DNA of 64,000 bases from NCBI GenBank assembly GCA_030150045.1, contig JASLGM010000039.1, positions 153,785-217,784 on the forward strand. Reading direction: 5' to 3'. Shown here in pieces: positions 33,595 through 43,003 of the stretch (the stretch's first letter is position 1; every line of letters begins with the position of its first letter). The notes beneath the pieces were generated by a model that was not told the origin of the DNA, did not search any database, and saw only the letters and a program-made list of their open reading frames with translations. This DNA is from Taishania sp. (GTDB lineage: Bacteria > Bacteroidota > Bacteroidia > Flavobacteriales_D > Crocinitomicaceae). Position numbers and translations under genes: made by a program.

Positions 33595-35469
33595 ATGAAA
33601 GAAATTAAAAACACCTTCGCACCCTTTCTTAAACTACTCCTTTTTTGGTTAGTCTTAATTGATGCGATGCGTTTGGGATTTATTGCACTCAACTTTTCAA
33701 AATTCACAGAACATCCATTCACGGAAATTATCCAAGCATTTTTCTATTCTTTACGTTTAGACATAGCCACGATCGCCTATATAGGTGGAATTGGGTTTTT
33801 ATTGCTGACTTTAGCCAGCATTTGGAACAGCAAAACGTTGTTCAATGCAATGCGTTGGTACACCTTTATTATTTCAATTCCCGTTATTTGTATACATGTA
33901 GGAGAAGCCGTTGCATACAGTGAATGGAACCACAAACTGTCCTCTCGTGTTTTTACACATCTCTTCAATCCTGACGAAATTGTAAAAACCGCAGATGCCA
34001 CTATGTCCATTAAATTTGGTGTCGCTGCACTGATCTACATTCTATTATCTTTCTTCTTATCAAAAAAATTATTGACTTACTCCGAAAAAAAGGAACAGAC
34101 TTTAATTCGTAAATCACTAAAAACATTAATCCTATTCCCATTTGCTGGCGCATTGACCTTTGCTGTAGCTAGAGGCGGTGTACAACAAATCCCCATTAAT
34201 ACAAATGCGGCTTATTACAGCTCAAACTATGTGTTAAATGACCTTTCTATAAATAGCACTTACTTTTTTGGACGAAGCTACTTACTCTACAAACGTGGGA
34301 ATTTGGAAAAATATCTTCCAGAAATTTCAACAGAAGAACGAACAGAAATAGAAGAACTCTGGTTTAATTATCCTTTTGAACACGATCAAAAAATATTTAC
34401 AACCGAAAAACCGAACATTGTTTACATTATTCTTGAGAGTTGGTCAGCAAATGCAATTCACTCCATAACAGGAATGAATAACGCCACTCCAAAATTCGAT
34501 GAGTTGACAAAAGAAGGCTTACTCTTCGACAATCTTTATTCTGTATCAACAACATCCGAAGTAGGAAATACAGCAATTTTAAGTGGTTATCCCGCTATTC
34601 CAGAAATTTTCATTTCACAACAGCCGGAAAAAGCACGTAAATTACCAAGCCTTCCAAAAGAACTTAAAGCAAAAGGATATACCACCCAATACCTTTTCAG
34701 TGGTGACCTAAAATATGGAAACATAGAAGCTTATTTAACGGATCAAGGCTTCGATTTAATGGAGGATGAAAAGGACTTCCCTTCTTCTTTACCAAAAGGG
34801 AAACTAAACTATAGTGACGAAGCGCTTTTCACACTCGGTGAGAAAAGATTAGATGAATTAAAAGAGCCTTTCCTACAATGTTTCTTTACAGGTTCTACAC
34901 ACTCTCCCTACGATTTTCCTGGTCACGAAAAATACAACAATTTCAGTGGTCCCGAAGGGAAATTCATGAACTCCATGCTATACGCAGATGGTGTTCTTCA
35001 CTCTTTCTTACAAAAAATGAAAGAAAAAACTTGGTTTGACAACACCATTTTTGTCTTAATTGCCGATCACGGACATGCCGTTAACCAAGTACAAAATCCA
35101 TCTTCAACGGATTTCTTTAAAATCCCATGTTTGATTTGGGGTAAACCCCTGAAAAAAGAATTTCAAGGAAAACGCATCAACAAACTTGGTTCACAAGCGG
35201 ACATCGTTAGAACCTTAAGTTATCAACTAAATGGTGACTACAAGAATTATATCTACAGCACCGATTTATTAAATCCAAACGCTCCAGAATTTGCCATGCA
35301 TGGCATTGCAAGAGGATATGGCTTCATTAACAAAACAGGAAGTTTCACCTATGAAATGCTTTCAAACATTGTCATTGAGAATAAAATGAATACGGCAGAT
35401 TATGAAAAATATGCCAACTATACGCATCGTTTGATTTCTATGATTTACAGTGATTATAAAAAGCTTTAA
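33595..35469 (+). CDS. LTA synthase/phosphoglycerol transferase-like sulfatase family membrane protein
   Basis: 624 residues. Five transmembrane segments (about 8-200) precede a periplasmic alkaline-phosphatase/sulfatase fold. Metal and catalytic motifs include NIVYIILESW (metal-binding Glu), SVSTTSEVGNTAILSGYP (candidate catalytic Thr), FTGSTHSPYDFP and LIADHGHAV (Asp-His metal ligands). Family members move phosphoglycerol or phosphoethanolamine onto cell-envelope glycolipids; in a Gram-negative the likely target is LPS or a membrane glycan. Its position between murF-alr and a glycosyltransferase supports an envelope role. The exact acceptor is unknown. Confidence 0.88.
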   Translation: MKEIKNTFAPFLKLLLFWLVLIDAMRLGFIALNFSKFTEHPFTEIIQAFFYSLRLDIATIAYIGGIGFLLLTLASIWNSKTLFNAMRWYTFIISIPVICIHVGEAVAYSEWNHKLSSRVFTHLFNPDEIVKTADATMSIKFGVAALIYILLSFFLSKKLLTYSEKKEQTLIRKSLKTLILFPFAGALTFAVARGGVQQIPINTNAAYYSSNYVLNDLSINSTYFFGRSYLLYKRGNLEKYLPEISTEERTEIEELWFNYPFEHDQKIFTTEKPNIVYIILESWSANAIHSITGMNNATPKFDELTKEGLLFDNLYSVSTTSEVGNTAILSGYPAIPEIFISQQPEKARKLPSLPKELKAKGYTTQYLFSGDLKYGNIEAYLTDQGFDLMEDEKDFPSSLPKGKLNYSDEALFTLGEKRLDELKEPFLQCFFTGSTHSPYDFPGHEKYNNFSGPEGKFMNSMLYADGVLHSFLQKMKEKTWFDNTIFVLIADHGHAVNQVQNPSSTDFFKIPCLIWGKPLKKEFQGKRINKLGSQADIVRTLSYQLNGDYKNYIYSTDLLNPNAPEFAMHGIARGYGFINKTGSFTYEMLSNIVIENKMNTADYEKYANYTHRLISMIYSDYKKL

Positions 35470-35493
35470 CACCAATTCCATTACCTTTGTCAC

Positions 35494-36474
35494 GTGAAGA
35501 TATTAATCGTACGTTTTAGTTCCATTGGAGACATTGTTCTAACTACCCCCGTTATTCGTGCTATTCATGAACAACGGCCAGACATTGAAGTCCATTATTT
35601 GACCAAGTCCGCATACAAAGGGATACTGGAAAACGACAAGCGTATTCACACCTTGCATACCATCGACAAAAAAATCGAAGAAATTGTCTCTCAGCTGAAA
35701 GCTGAACAATACGATCATATCTTCGATTTACACAATAACATACGCACCCTAAAACTTAAAAAAAAACTTGGCGTTCCTGCTACAGCTTTTAAGAAGATGA
35801 ACATCGGAAAATGGCTGTTGGTGCATTTCAAAATACAATTAAAAGAAAACCATGTAGTCAACCGCTATTTTGATGCTGTGCAAAAGCTAGGAATACAAAA
35901 CGACCACAAAAACGGAGCTGTTGAATTACCACACTCTTTTGCCATTGAGTCCATGGGGTTAATCGAAAAACAGTATGTTGCAGTGGCAATAGGTGCTCAG
36001 TTTGCAACAAAAGTAGCTCCTGTTTCGGTTCTTGCTGAAATCATAAACCACATCGACGCACCTCTTGTTTTATTAGGTGGACCCGAAGATGAAGATCGCG
36101 CTAAGGAATTAATGAATCAATTGACTTCTACCCAAGTTGTCAATGCCGTGAATCGTTGTAAACTAATGGATTCGGTTGAAATTGTACGCCAAGCCAAAGT
36201 CGCTCTTACGCACGACACAGGTTTGATGCATTTTGCAGCAAGTTTTTCTGTTCCTATTGTAAGCATCTGGGGAAATACAGTACCTGAATTAGGTTTTGCT
36301 CCCTATTATCCAAACCACCCTGAAAACTTCTCTATCCATCAAGTTGAAAACCTATCTTGTCGTCCATGTTCCAAAATTGGCTATCACACTTGTCCTAAGA
36401 AACATTTCAATTGCATGCAACTGCAAAACAAAAAAGCGATTGCTCAAGATGTGAACAACCGCTTTAATGCTTAA
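35494..36474 (+). CDS. Glycosyltransferase family 9 (heptosyltransferase-like)
   Basis: 326-residue GT-B fold enzyme of family GT9, the group of LPS inner-core ADP-heptose transferases. It begins MKILIVRFSSIGDIVLTTP, the family's acceptor-side signature. The C-terminal donor-binding block is LTHDTGLMHFAASF followed by VPIVSIWGNTVPELGF. It acts at the cytosolic face on LPS core. The start is GTG. A TACCTTTG promoter box (35482-35489) ends 4 nt before it, suggesting an own short-leader transcript besides read-through from upstream. It ends 10 nt before the convergent glyS stop. Confidence 0.88.
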   Translation: MKILIVRFSSIGDIVLTTPVIRAIHEQRPDIEVHYLTKSAYKGILENDKRIHTLHTIDKKIEEIVSQLKAEQYDHIFDLHNNIRTLKLKKKLGVPATAFKKMNIGKWLLVHFKIQLKENHVVNRYFDAVQKLGIQNDHKNGAVELPHSFAIESMGLIEKQYVAVAIGAQFATKVAPVSVLAEIINHIDAPLVLLGGPEDEDRAKELMNQLTSTQVVNAVNRCKLMDSVEIVRQAKVALTHDTGLMHFAASFSVPIVSIWGNTVPELGFAPYYPNHPENFSIHQVENLSCRPCSKIGYHTCPKKHFNCMQLQNKKAIAQDVNNRFNA

Positions 36475-36484
36475 TCATTTTCGA

Positions 36485-38023
36485 TTACTTCTTTAACAAG
36501 TAACGCATATTTACTTTCTTATCGATGTACGCATGTAAATCTACAATTGCTATACGCTCTTGCAACATCGTATCGCGATCACGAACCGTAACCGTATTGT
36601 CTTCTAATGTTTGGTGATCCACCATGACAGAATAAGGCGTTCCAATCGCATCTTGACGACGGTAACGTTTTCCAGGAGAATCTTTTTCATCATATTGACA
36701 GTTGAAATCCAACGTCAAATCTCTTAGAATCTCTTGTGCTTTTTCAGGCAAACCATCCTTCTTTGTCAAAGGCATAATCGCAACTTTGTAAGGTGCGATA
36801 GCAGGAGGCAATGATAAAACCGTACGCTCAGAACCATCTTCTAATACCTCTTCTTTATACGAAGCGCTTAATACAGCCAAGAACAAACGGTCTAAACCAA
36901 CAGATGTTTCTACCACGTAAGGAACATAATTTTGATTTAATTCCGGATCAAAATACTGTAATTTCTTACCCGAAAACTGCTCATGTTGTTTTAAATCGAA
37001 ATCCGTACGCGAGTGAATCCCTTCCAATTCCTTGAACCCCATTGGGAAATTGAATTCAATATCCGCAGCAGCATTTGCATAATGCGCCAATTTAATATGA
37101 TCGTGGAAACGGTAATTCCCTTCACCTAATCCTAAAGCCAAGTGCCAGTTAATACGCATATCTTTCCAGTAATCATACCATTTCATTTCCTCACCCGGAC
37201 GAACGAAAAACTGCATTTCCATTTGTTCAAACTCACGCATACGGAAGATGAACTGACGCGCAATGATTTCATTACGGAAAGCCTTACCGATTTGTGCAAT
37301 CCCAAAAGGAATTTTCATACGTCCTGATTTTTGAACATTCAAGAAATTCACAAAAATTCCTTGTGCTGTCTCTGGACGTAAGTATATTTTTGAAGCGTCA
37401 CCCGCAACAGAACCCAATTCTGTAGAGAACATCAAGTTAAATTGACGAACTTCCGTCCAGTTTTTAGATCCTGAAATAGGACAAACGATTTCTAAGTCAA
37501 CAATTAAATTGTAAACCCCTTCTAAATCTTCATTCTCCAATGCCGTACGCATGCGATCTTCAATCTCCTTAATTTTCGCCTTGTTACGCAACACATTTGG
37601 ATTCGTTTCCAAGAATTGAGCCTCATCAAAAGCATCGCCGAATTTCTTCTTCGCTTTTTCCACCTCTTTTCCATTCTTTTGAACATACTTCTCGATGTGC
37701 TCCTCGATCAATACATCCGCACGGTAACGTTTTTTTGAATCCTTATTGTCGATAAGCGGATCATTGAAGGCATCCACATGTCCAGAAGCTTTCCAAGTCG
37801 TTGGATGCATAAAAATGGACGCATCAATTCCCACAATATTGTCATGCATTTGCACCATGGATTTCCACCAATATTGTTTCAAATTATTTTTCAACTCAGA
37901 TCCCAATTGACCGTAGTCGTATGCAGCCGCCAATCCATCATAAATCTCAGAAGACGGGAACACAAATCCGTATTCTTTGGCATGCGCAATAACCTCTTTT
38001 AGCTTATCTTCTCTTTGTTCCAT
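36485..38023 (-). CDS. glyS: Glycyl-tRNA synthetase (dimeric class II type)
   Basis: 512 residues from MEQREDKLKEVIAHAKEYGF. An ATG 15 nt upstream overlaps the promoter and is not used. It charges tRNA-Gly with glycine. Class II motifs are seen: IPFGIAQIGKAFRNEI (motif 2 arginine) and VVETSVGLDRLFLAVL (motif 3). The glycine-specific LRPETAQGIFVNF lies before motif 2. The C-terminal anticodon-binding domain starts near APYKVAIMPL. This is the alpha2 enzyme (sometimes named glyQS). A -7 box TATATTTG lies 4 nt before the ATG. Confidence 0.95.
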   Translation of the reverse strand: MEQREDKLKEVIAHAKEYGFVFPSSEIYDGLAAAYDYGQLGSELKNNLKQYWWKSMVQMHDNIVGIDASIFMHPTTWKASGHVDAFNDPLIDNKDSKKRYRADVLIEEHIEKYVQKNGKEVEKAKKKFGDAFDEAQFLETNPNVLRNKAKIKEIEDRMRTALENEDLEGVYNLIVDLEIVCPISGSKNWTEVRQFNLMFSTELGSVAGDASKIYLRPETAQGIFVNFLNVQKSGRMKIPFGIAQIGKAFRNEIIARQFIFRMREFEQMEMQFFVRPGEEMKWYDYWKDMRINWHLALGLGEGNYRFHDHIKLAHYANAAADIEFNFPMGFKELEGIHSRTDFDLKQHEQFSGKKLQYFDPELNQNYVPYVVETSVGLDRLFLAVLSASYKEEVLEDGSERTVLSLPPAIAPYKVAIMPLTKKDGLPEKAQEILRDLTLDFNCQYDEKDSPGKRYRRQDAIGTPYSVMVDHQTLEDNTVTVRDRDTMLQERIAIVDLHAYIDKKVNMRYLLKK

Positions 38024-38027
38024 AGTG

Positions 38028-38035
38028 CAAATATA
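38028..38035 (-). promoter_or_regulatory. -7 promoter box of glyS
   Basis: TATATTTG on the minus strand, 4 nt before the ATG; transcription would begin at or within a few bases of the start codon. No clear -33 triplet at 19 nt. Confidence 0.45.
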
Positions 38036-38126
38036 CAAGTTAGATGCAATTTAGTCACCATTCAAACAGGAATTATCCGCTTCTTGATTAAACTCACTAA
38101 AAAGACAAATTATCTACCGCATTTTT

Positions 38127-38226
38127 GGGCGTTCCCCTTCCTCAAATTTCTTTGAGAAAGGGTCGGGCTATCCGTTTTATCCCCTCCCATTGCATGGAAG
38201 GGGGATGCCACTTCTATCCCTAACGC
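38127..38226 (-). repeat. Structured element B, copy 4
   Basis: 100-nt copy on the minus strand, lone (no A partner). Outer GCGTT/AACGC, inner GGGATA/TAGCCC, left hairpin CCCCTTCCAT/ATGGGAGGGG-like with a 3-nt loop, right hairpin CCCTTTCTCAAA/TTTGAGGAAGGG. It lies in the divergent gap between glyS and a hydrolase gene, unlike the A-B tandems. Confidence 0.86.
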
Positions 38227-38349
38227 AAGTTCATAGTAACTACAAGAATGTACTTTTCAAATCAATCATACATTTCAAGAAAAGAAAACTCTTTCTCGTT
38301 CTGTTTAAATAATAAAACATATCTTACACACTTATATAATATACACTTC

Positions 38350-39357
38350 ATGTTCAAGTACATACTGTTCTTCATTGTTATATGCTTCCATTTTAATAGC
38401 AAAAGCCAAAACACTCCGTTTACATACACAAAATTTGAAATAGGTAAAGCAGAAAACCTCATTGAATTTTTGGTCTGCGGTGATTTATCTGAAACAAAAC
38501 CGATACTTATTTTCCTACAAGGCTCACTACCGGTTCCTTTAGTTCATCAATTCAATGATGGCGGTACTTATTCCTTTTTACAAAACTTTGATATAAAAAA
38601 CATCACTAAAAAATATCACTTGGTGGCCATTGCCTCTCCCTTCACTCCTCTTTTAGCAACAGAAGACCAAATAAATGAAGATCACATTTATGTACCAGAC
38701 CCATCAAAACCAAATCAATTTTCATTAGATTATTTACAAAACGATTACATCGAAAAATATGTGGAACGTGCCTCCAAAGTGATACATTATCTCAAAAAAC
38801 AAAAGTGGGTAAAAGTCAAAGAGATTCATGTTGCCGGCCATTCGCAAGGTGCTCGTGTAGCTACCAGCTTAACCTTTGAGAACAAAAATGTAAAATCTAT
38901 CGGACTTTTTGGCTACAATCCATTTGGACGAATAGAACAATTTGTAAGAGATGCTAGAAAACAAGCAGAAGCTGGATTGATAACCTGGGAAAAAGCAGAT
39001 TCCATTACCGCAGATCAAGTCGCATTTATGCGTTCTATACAAAATGCAGATACGCTTTCTAAATATCCTCAATATAAATCATGGCAATCTTTCTCTAAAA
39101 GCACCTTTCCTATATTGATGAAAATTGAGCAACCTATTTATATCGCCTATGGAAGTGACGACATTGTAGCTGACCAATGCGATATGCTCCCCTTGTCTTT
39201 TATTGAACATGGGAAGGAAAATTTTTCGGTTATCAGATATCCCGATTTAGAACATAATTTTTTTCCTATAAAAGAGGATGGAACAATTGATAGAAGGAAC
39301 GGAAAATGGAAGGAAGTAATGAACGCTTATCTTCTCTGGATAGCTTCCATAAAATAA
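38350..39357 (+). CDS. Secreted alpha/beta hydrolase
   Basis: 335 residues from the ATG that begins the signal peptide MFKYILFFIVICFHFNSKSQ. An in-frame ATG 102 nt upstream only adds a polar tail. The hydrolase fold is shown by strand ETKPILIFLQGSLPVP, the nucleophile elbow AGHSQGARVA (G-H-S-Q-G), a candidate Asp in GSDDIVADQ and the His in LEHNFFP. The substrate is unknown, probably a small ester or peptide in the periplasm. Element B copy 4 lies upstream, and a terminator follows within 2 nt. Confidence 0.83.
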   Translation: MFKYILFFIVICFHFNSKSQNTPFTYTKFEIGKAENLIEFLVCGDLSETKPILIFLQGSLPVPLVHQFNDGGTYSFLQNFDIKNITKKYHLVAIASPFTPLLATEDQINEDHIYVPDPSKPNQFSLDYLQNDYIEKYVERASKVIHYLKKQKWVKVKEIHVAGHSQGARVATSLTFENKNVKSIGLFGYNPFGRIEQFVRDARKQAEAGLITWEKADSITADQVAFMRSIQNADTLSKYPQYKSWQSFSKSTFPILMKIEQPIYIAYGSDDIVADQCDMLPLSFIEHGKENFSVIRYPDLEHNFFPIKEDGTIDRRNGKWKEVMNAYLLWIASIK

Positions 39358-39358
39358 A

Positions 39359-39387
39359 AAACCAGTCCTTTTGGACCGGTTTTATTA
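39359..39387. terminator. Terminator between convergent genes
   Basis: AACCAGTCC-TTTT-GGACCGGTT hairpin with a T-rich tail on the plus strand and an A-rich flank on the other side. It serves the hydrolase gene and may serve the convergent lipoprotein gene 34 nt away. Confidence 0.8.
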
Positions 39388-39420
39388 AATAATCAATCAA
39401 AATGTAAGGAGCAACATGCT

Positions 39421-39885
39421 TTAAATTTTGCTTAATTTCATTTTTTGGGAATTGGTATAGGTTACGACAACTGTACCACTTGCTCCATCATGAGTCGTAT
39501 AAGTATCTTTGATGTAAGAACTCAAATTCATTTTATTTTTCTCCCATTCCATATTAAACGTCCAAACCTCATCATCTTGAGGATTACCACTTATGTCTTT
39601 AAATGTAATCGTTAATGTTTTTTCGGAATTTTTATAGGTCATTGGAGAGACAACGCCCTGGAAATTAAACACCCCTGTTCCATCTTCATTAAATTGAATC
39701 GTTCCAGCATTTTGTATATAATTCTCTGCATTATCACTTGCAAAGTAAGTAGACGTTTCTTTCTGGTCAAACACATCAATGTTCCATGACCCGCCATTTT
39801 TCCAAAGGTTTTTTTCAATTTGGGCGTCTTTTTTACAAGCTACAAGCGCCAAAGTAGCAAACAATACAAATAAGATTTTTTTCAT
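39421..39885 (-). CDS. Lipoprotein of unknown function (lipocalin-like pattern)
   Basis: 154 residues with a lipobox (LALVAC, Cys17) and CKKD after it. The mature part is a run of short beta strands with a GTGVFNFQG turn and the pattern 'W-x-x-x-x-F-D ... F-N-E-D-G-T-G', typical of small beta-barrel or lipocalin-like Bacteroidota lipoproteins. The family is not certain. Another secreted-protein gene lies 33 nt upstream on the same strand, so the two may form an operon. Confidence 0.7.
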   Translation of the reverse strand: MKKILFVLFATLALVACKKDAQIEKNLWKNGGSWNIDVFDQKETSTYFASDNAENYIQNAGTIQFNEDGTGVFNFQGVVSPMTYKNSEKTLTITFKDISGNPQDDEVWTFNMEWEKNKMNLSSYIKDTYTTHDGASGTVVVTYTNSQKMKLSKI

Positions 39886-39918
39886 AAAAAATAGTTTAGT
39901 TCACACCTATTTAGGTGA

Positions 39919-40389
39919 TTATCGATTAATAATAACTGTCGTGCTTGAGTGTTTTCGGTCTTCCGAGAACTTCATACCGTGAACACGACAAAACTGTTTC
40001 ACGGCAGTTTCATCTAGTTTACCCGCTTTCACTAATCCTTCGGAAAGAATATATTGGGCCAATTGTTTTTTCATTCCTACAATACGTATTTCACATTTAT
40101 CCATGTCGGTATTAAAAAAGGTAATATCAAAATAGCCGATTCTACCTTGCGGATTTCCCGCTGTAACTTGCTTGGAATCGGAATAAAAATGTGCAATGAA
40201 AACGGCTAGTTTTTCCTTTTCTAGATTGTAAAGGGTATACGCATCAGGATAAGTGGTTGAAGCGAGTGTAAAAACGAGTTGGCCGTTCACACTTACCAAA
40301 TCTTTTTTGACAGTAACTTTTTGTTCTTGTGAAAAGAGCGTACAGACATAAAAACAGAAAAGTAAAATAAGTATTGCTTGCGATTTCAT
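39919..40389 (-). CDS. Secreted protein of unknown function
   Basis: 156 residues from the ATG that opens the signal peptide (MKSQAILILLFCFYVCTLFS). An upstream ATG at 40425 adds a basic tail and is not used. The mature protein is about 136 residues, mixed alpha/beta, with EKEKLAVFIAHFYSD and MKKQLAQYILSEGLVKAGKL. No family or active-site motif is recognised. It probably shares a transcript with the lipoprotein gene downstream. Confidence 0.65.
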   Translation of the reverse strand: MKSQAILILLFCFYVCTLFSQEQKVTVKKDLVSVNGQLVFTLASTTYPDAYTLYNLEKEKLAVFIAHFYSDSKQVTAGNPQGRIGYFDITFFNTDMDKCEIRIVGMKKQLAQYILSEGLVKAGKLDETAVKQFCRVHGMKFSEDRKHSSTTVIINR

Positions 40390-40628
40390 AAGTGGTTTTT
40401 TCTTTTTCTGAAATTGTCTATACACTATTTGTAAAATGTTCCTTCATCTCAACAAGAGGAGAAATACTTAAATTCTAAACAGAAATTATTCATGTAAATA
40501 TACATTAATATTATTTACCTCAAAAAGCAAACAATAAAATTAACAAACTATAAAACAATACATTACACAAGCAACTAATCACTATATATAAGTATGGCTA
40601 ATAACACATTTTTATATCCTAGGTTTTT
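40390..40628. other. AT-rich intergenic stretch
   Basis: Very AT-rich sequence upstream of the secreted-protein gene, with no gene, clear promoter or hairpin seen. It ends at element A copy 5. Confidence 0.4.
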
Positions 40629-40772
40629 CAGCCCGGGTGTAAGGTGTTAGCTAAATGAATGAGAAAAGCTGTGAACGCGTATTTGCCACTGCGACCAACG
40701 GAAGCACGTGGTAAAAAGCTGGTGAACGCTTTTGGCAGAATTTACTATAACCTGTAGACCGAAATGGCTGCC
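40629..40772 (-). repeat. Structured element A, copy 5
   Basis: 144-nt copy on the minus strand, lone (no B partner). Ends GGCAGCC and CGGGCTG. Central hairpin CCACGTGC...GCAGTGG with loop TTCCGTTGGTC. The enclosing stem is AAAAGC/GCTTTT. It lies 64 nt beyond the stop of the MBL-rhodanese gene. Confidence 0.86.
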
Positions 40773-40787
40773 AAAGGAAAACTTTAG

Positions 40788-40817
40788 CAAAAAAAAATCC
40801 ACTCTTACGAACGGATT
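40788..40817 (-). terminator. Probable terminator of the MBL-rhodanese gene
   Basis: On the minus strand a short stem AATCC/GGATT is followed by an eight-T run, 20 nt past the stop codon. The stem is only about 5 bp, so confidence is moderate. Confidence 0.5.
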
Positions 40818-40836
40818 CTTATGTTATTCTTTGCTT

Positions 40837-42231
40837 TTATAAAGTCGATGGACAAACGAAGTTAGTTTTCGGAATGCCTGTATTTTTGATGGCTCCGTAT
40901 CCTCCTGCGACATCGATCAAGTTCGTGTATCCGTTTTGCATTAACAAGGAAATGGCGATTACTGAACGATAACCTCCTGCGCAATGAATGTGATAGGTTT
41001 TGTCCTTTTCAAGTTTGGCTAAATCGTCGTTCATGTAATCCAATGCGTAGTGCATAGCTCCCTCGATGTGTTCTGCCTGCCATTCACCAGGTTTACGTAC
41101 GTCAACGATGTTACATGTTGGTGCTTCTGCCTCTAATTGTTCGGCGGAAATGGAAGTTATGGTTTGCAAGTCTCCGTCATAAGCGGTTACTCCTCCTTCT
41201 AAAAAACCTACCGTTCCGTCATAGCCAACGCGTGCTAAACGGGTAACAGCTTCTGCGGCCTTCCCTTCTGGAACGATTAAAACGATGGGTTGCTTGATGT
41301 CTTGAATCACAGCTCCTACCCACATTGCAAATTGGCCATTTAGCCCAATAAATAAGGAGTTTGGAATGAATCCTTGAATAAATTCAGCTTGCGAACGTAC
41401 GTCCAAGATCAAAGCTCCTGCTGCTACTTCATTTTTGAAAGCGTCTAAGTTTAAGGCGCGCGTTCCTTTAGCAATTACCTCATCGATAGAATCGTAACCT
41501 AATTTATTCATCATCACATTTTTAGGGAAATACTGTGGTGGAGGTAAGATACCTTCAGTTACTTCCTTGATGAATTCCTCTTTAGTCATATCAGGTCGCA
41601 AAGCGTAGTTGGTTGCTTTTTGGTTCCCCAGAGTGTCCACAGTGTCGGTGCTCATATTTTTTCCACAAGCAGAACCTGCTCCGTGTGCTGGATACACCAA
41701 TAAATCATCGGCTAAAGGCATGATGCGATTGCGTAAAGAATCGAACAACATAGCAGCAAGTTTTTCTTGTGTCAGTTCTTCGTTTAACTTTTGTGCTAAA
41801 TCTGGTCGACCTACATCACCTAAAAACAGGGTGTCTCCTGTAAATATGGCGTGTTCTTTTCCTGTTTCGTCAATTAATAAATAAGCAACAGATTCAGGTG
41901 TATGTCCTGGCGTGTGTAATACTTTTATGGTCAAATCTCCCACTTTGAACAGTTGGTTGTCCTCCGCTACGATACAATCAAAAGCGGGTTGTGCGGTTGG
42001 TCCGTAGACAATTTCCGCTCCTGTTTTACGGGCTAAGTCTATGTGTCCTGAAACAAAATCGGCATGAAAATGCGTTTCAAAAATATATTTAATTGTGGCA
42101 TTTGCTTCTTTCGCCATTTGGATGTATTGGTCTACTTCTCTTAATGGGTCAATGACAACCGCTTCACCTTTGCTTGCGATAAAATAAGCACCTTGTGCCA
42201 AACACTTTGTGTACAATTGCTCTATTTTCAT
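40837..42231 (-). CDS. MBL-fold hydrolase with two rhodanese domains (persulfide dioxygenase-like)
   Basis: 464 residues. The N-terminal metallo-beta-lactamase fold has THFHADFVSGH metal ligands, then HTPGHTPESVAYLL and TGDTLFLGDVGRPDLA, as in ETHE1-type persulfide dioxygenases. Two rhodanese domains follow. The first (about 265-345: LILDVRSQAEFIQGFIPNSL) lacks an active-site cysteine (IVLIVPEGKA). The second (about 370-460) has Cys417 in HIHCAGGYRS. It probably oxidises or relays glutathione- or protein-bound persulfide sulfur. engB lies 5 nt upstream on the same strand, so the two are likely co-transcribed. Confidence 0.9.
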   Translation of the reverse strand: MKIEQLYTKCLAQGAYFIASKGEAVVIDPLREVDQYIQMAKEANATIKYIFETHFHADFVSGHIDLARKTGAEIVYGPTAQPAFDCIVAEDNQLFKVGDLTIKVLHTPGHTPESVAYLLIDETGKEHAIFTGDTLFLGDVGRPDLAQKLNEELTQEKLAAMLFDSLRNRIMPLADDLLVYPAHGAGSACGKNMSTDTVDTLGNQKATNYALRPDMTKEEFIKEVTEGILPPPQYFPKNVMMNKLGYDSIDEVIAKGTRALNLDAFKNEVAAGALILDVRSQAEFIQGFIPNSLFIGLNGQFAMWVGAVIQDIKQPIVLIVPEGKAAEAVTRLARVGYDGTVGFLEGGVTAYDGDLQTITSISAEQLEAEAPTCNIVDVRKPGEWQAEHIEGAMHYALDYMNDDLAKLEKDKTYHIHCAGGYRSVIAISLLMQNGYTNLIDVAGGYGAIKNTGIPKTNFVCPSTL

Positions 42232-42236
42232 ACTCT

Positions 42237-42848
42237 TTATTTTTTAGCGTCTTTGTACGCTTGATTTATACTTCCTATGTAGTTCAACAATTTTTCTTTT
42301 CCGAAATTGCTTTCAGCCGAAGTGGTAAAAACGGGTGGTAATTCCGCCCAGAATTTCAACATTTCTTTTTTGTATTTTGCTAAATTCTTTTGTAATTGCG
42401 AAGAACTCAGTTTATCGATTTTAGTGAACACCATAGAGAAAGGGATGTTTTTTTCACCACACCAGTTCATGAATTCTAAATCTATTTTTTGAGGTTCAAG
42501 TCGAGAATCAAGCAGTACGAATACATTGGTCAATTGTTCTCTTTTAGTTAGGTAATCGACGATGAATTTTTCGAATGAGTTACGTTGTACTTTTGACACT
42601 TTTGCAAATCCATAACCAGGTAAATCGACAAGGAACCAATCTTTATTGATTAAAAAGTGATTGATTAACTGCGTTTTTCCAGGTCTTCCTGAAGTTTTAG
42701 CTAATTTTTTGTTGTTGGTCAACATATTGATCAAAGAAGATTTACCAACGTTTGACCTTCCGATAAATGCGTATTCGGGAATTTGGTCGGTAGGACACTT
42801 TGTATATTCTGTGTTTGAAATGACAAACGTTGCTTCTTTTATCTCCAT
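42237..42848 (-). CDS. engB: Ribosome biogenesis GTPase EngB (YihA/YsxC)
   Basis: 203-residue single-domain GTPase needed for large ribosomal subunit assembly. The GTP motifs are G1 GRSNVGKSS, G2 in SGRPGKTQLINHF, G3 DLPGYGFA, G4 TKID and G5 TSAE, all in order. The length is typical. A -7 box TATCTTTG (42863-42870 on the minus strand) lies 14 nt before the start. The MBL-rhodanese gene follows after 5 nt. Confidence 0.95.
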   Translation of the reverse strand: MEIKEATFVISNTEYTKCPTDQIPEYAFIGRSNVGKSSLINMLTNNKKLAKTSGRPGKTQLINHFLINKDWFLVDLPGYGFAKVSKVQRNSFEKFIVDYLTKREQLTNVFVLLDSRLEPQKIDLEFMNWCGEKNIPFSMVFTKIDKLSSSQLQKNLAKYKKEMLKFWAELPPVFTTSAESNFGKEKLLNYIGSINQAYKDAKK

Positions 42849-42862
42849 GTTGTAAATTTTAA

Positions 42863-42870
42863 CAAAGATA
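42863..42870 (-). promoter_or_regulatory. -7 promoter box of engB
   Basis: TATCTTTG on the minus strand, 14 nt upstream of the engB ATG. No clear -33 triplet. Confidence 0.4.
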
Positions 42871-43003
42871 CGGTTTTCTCCCCACTTTTATCTGTGCTTT
42901 ACCTATATCAATTTGTCATTATTACACAGTTTTTAACATTTAAAAAGCAATATACTAGATTTTTATTGGTTAATTTTGAATGTTGCGTAAACCTGATAGT
43001 GCT

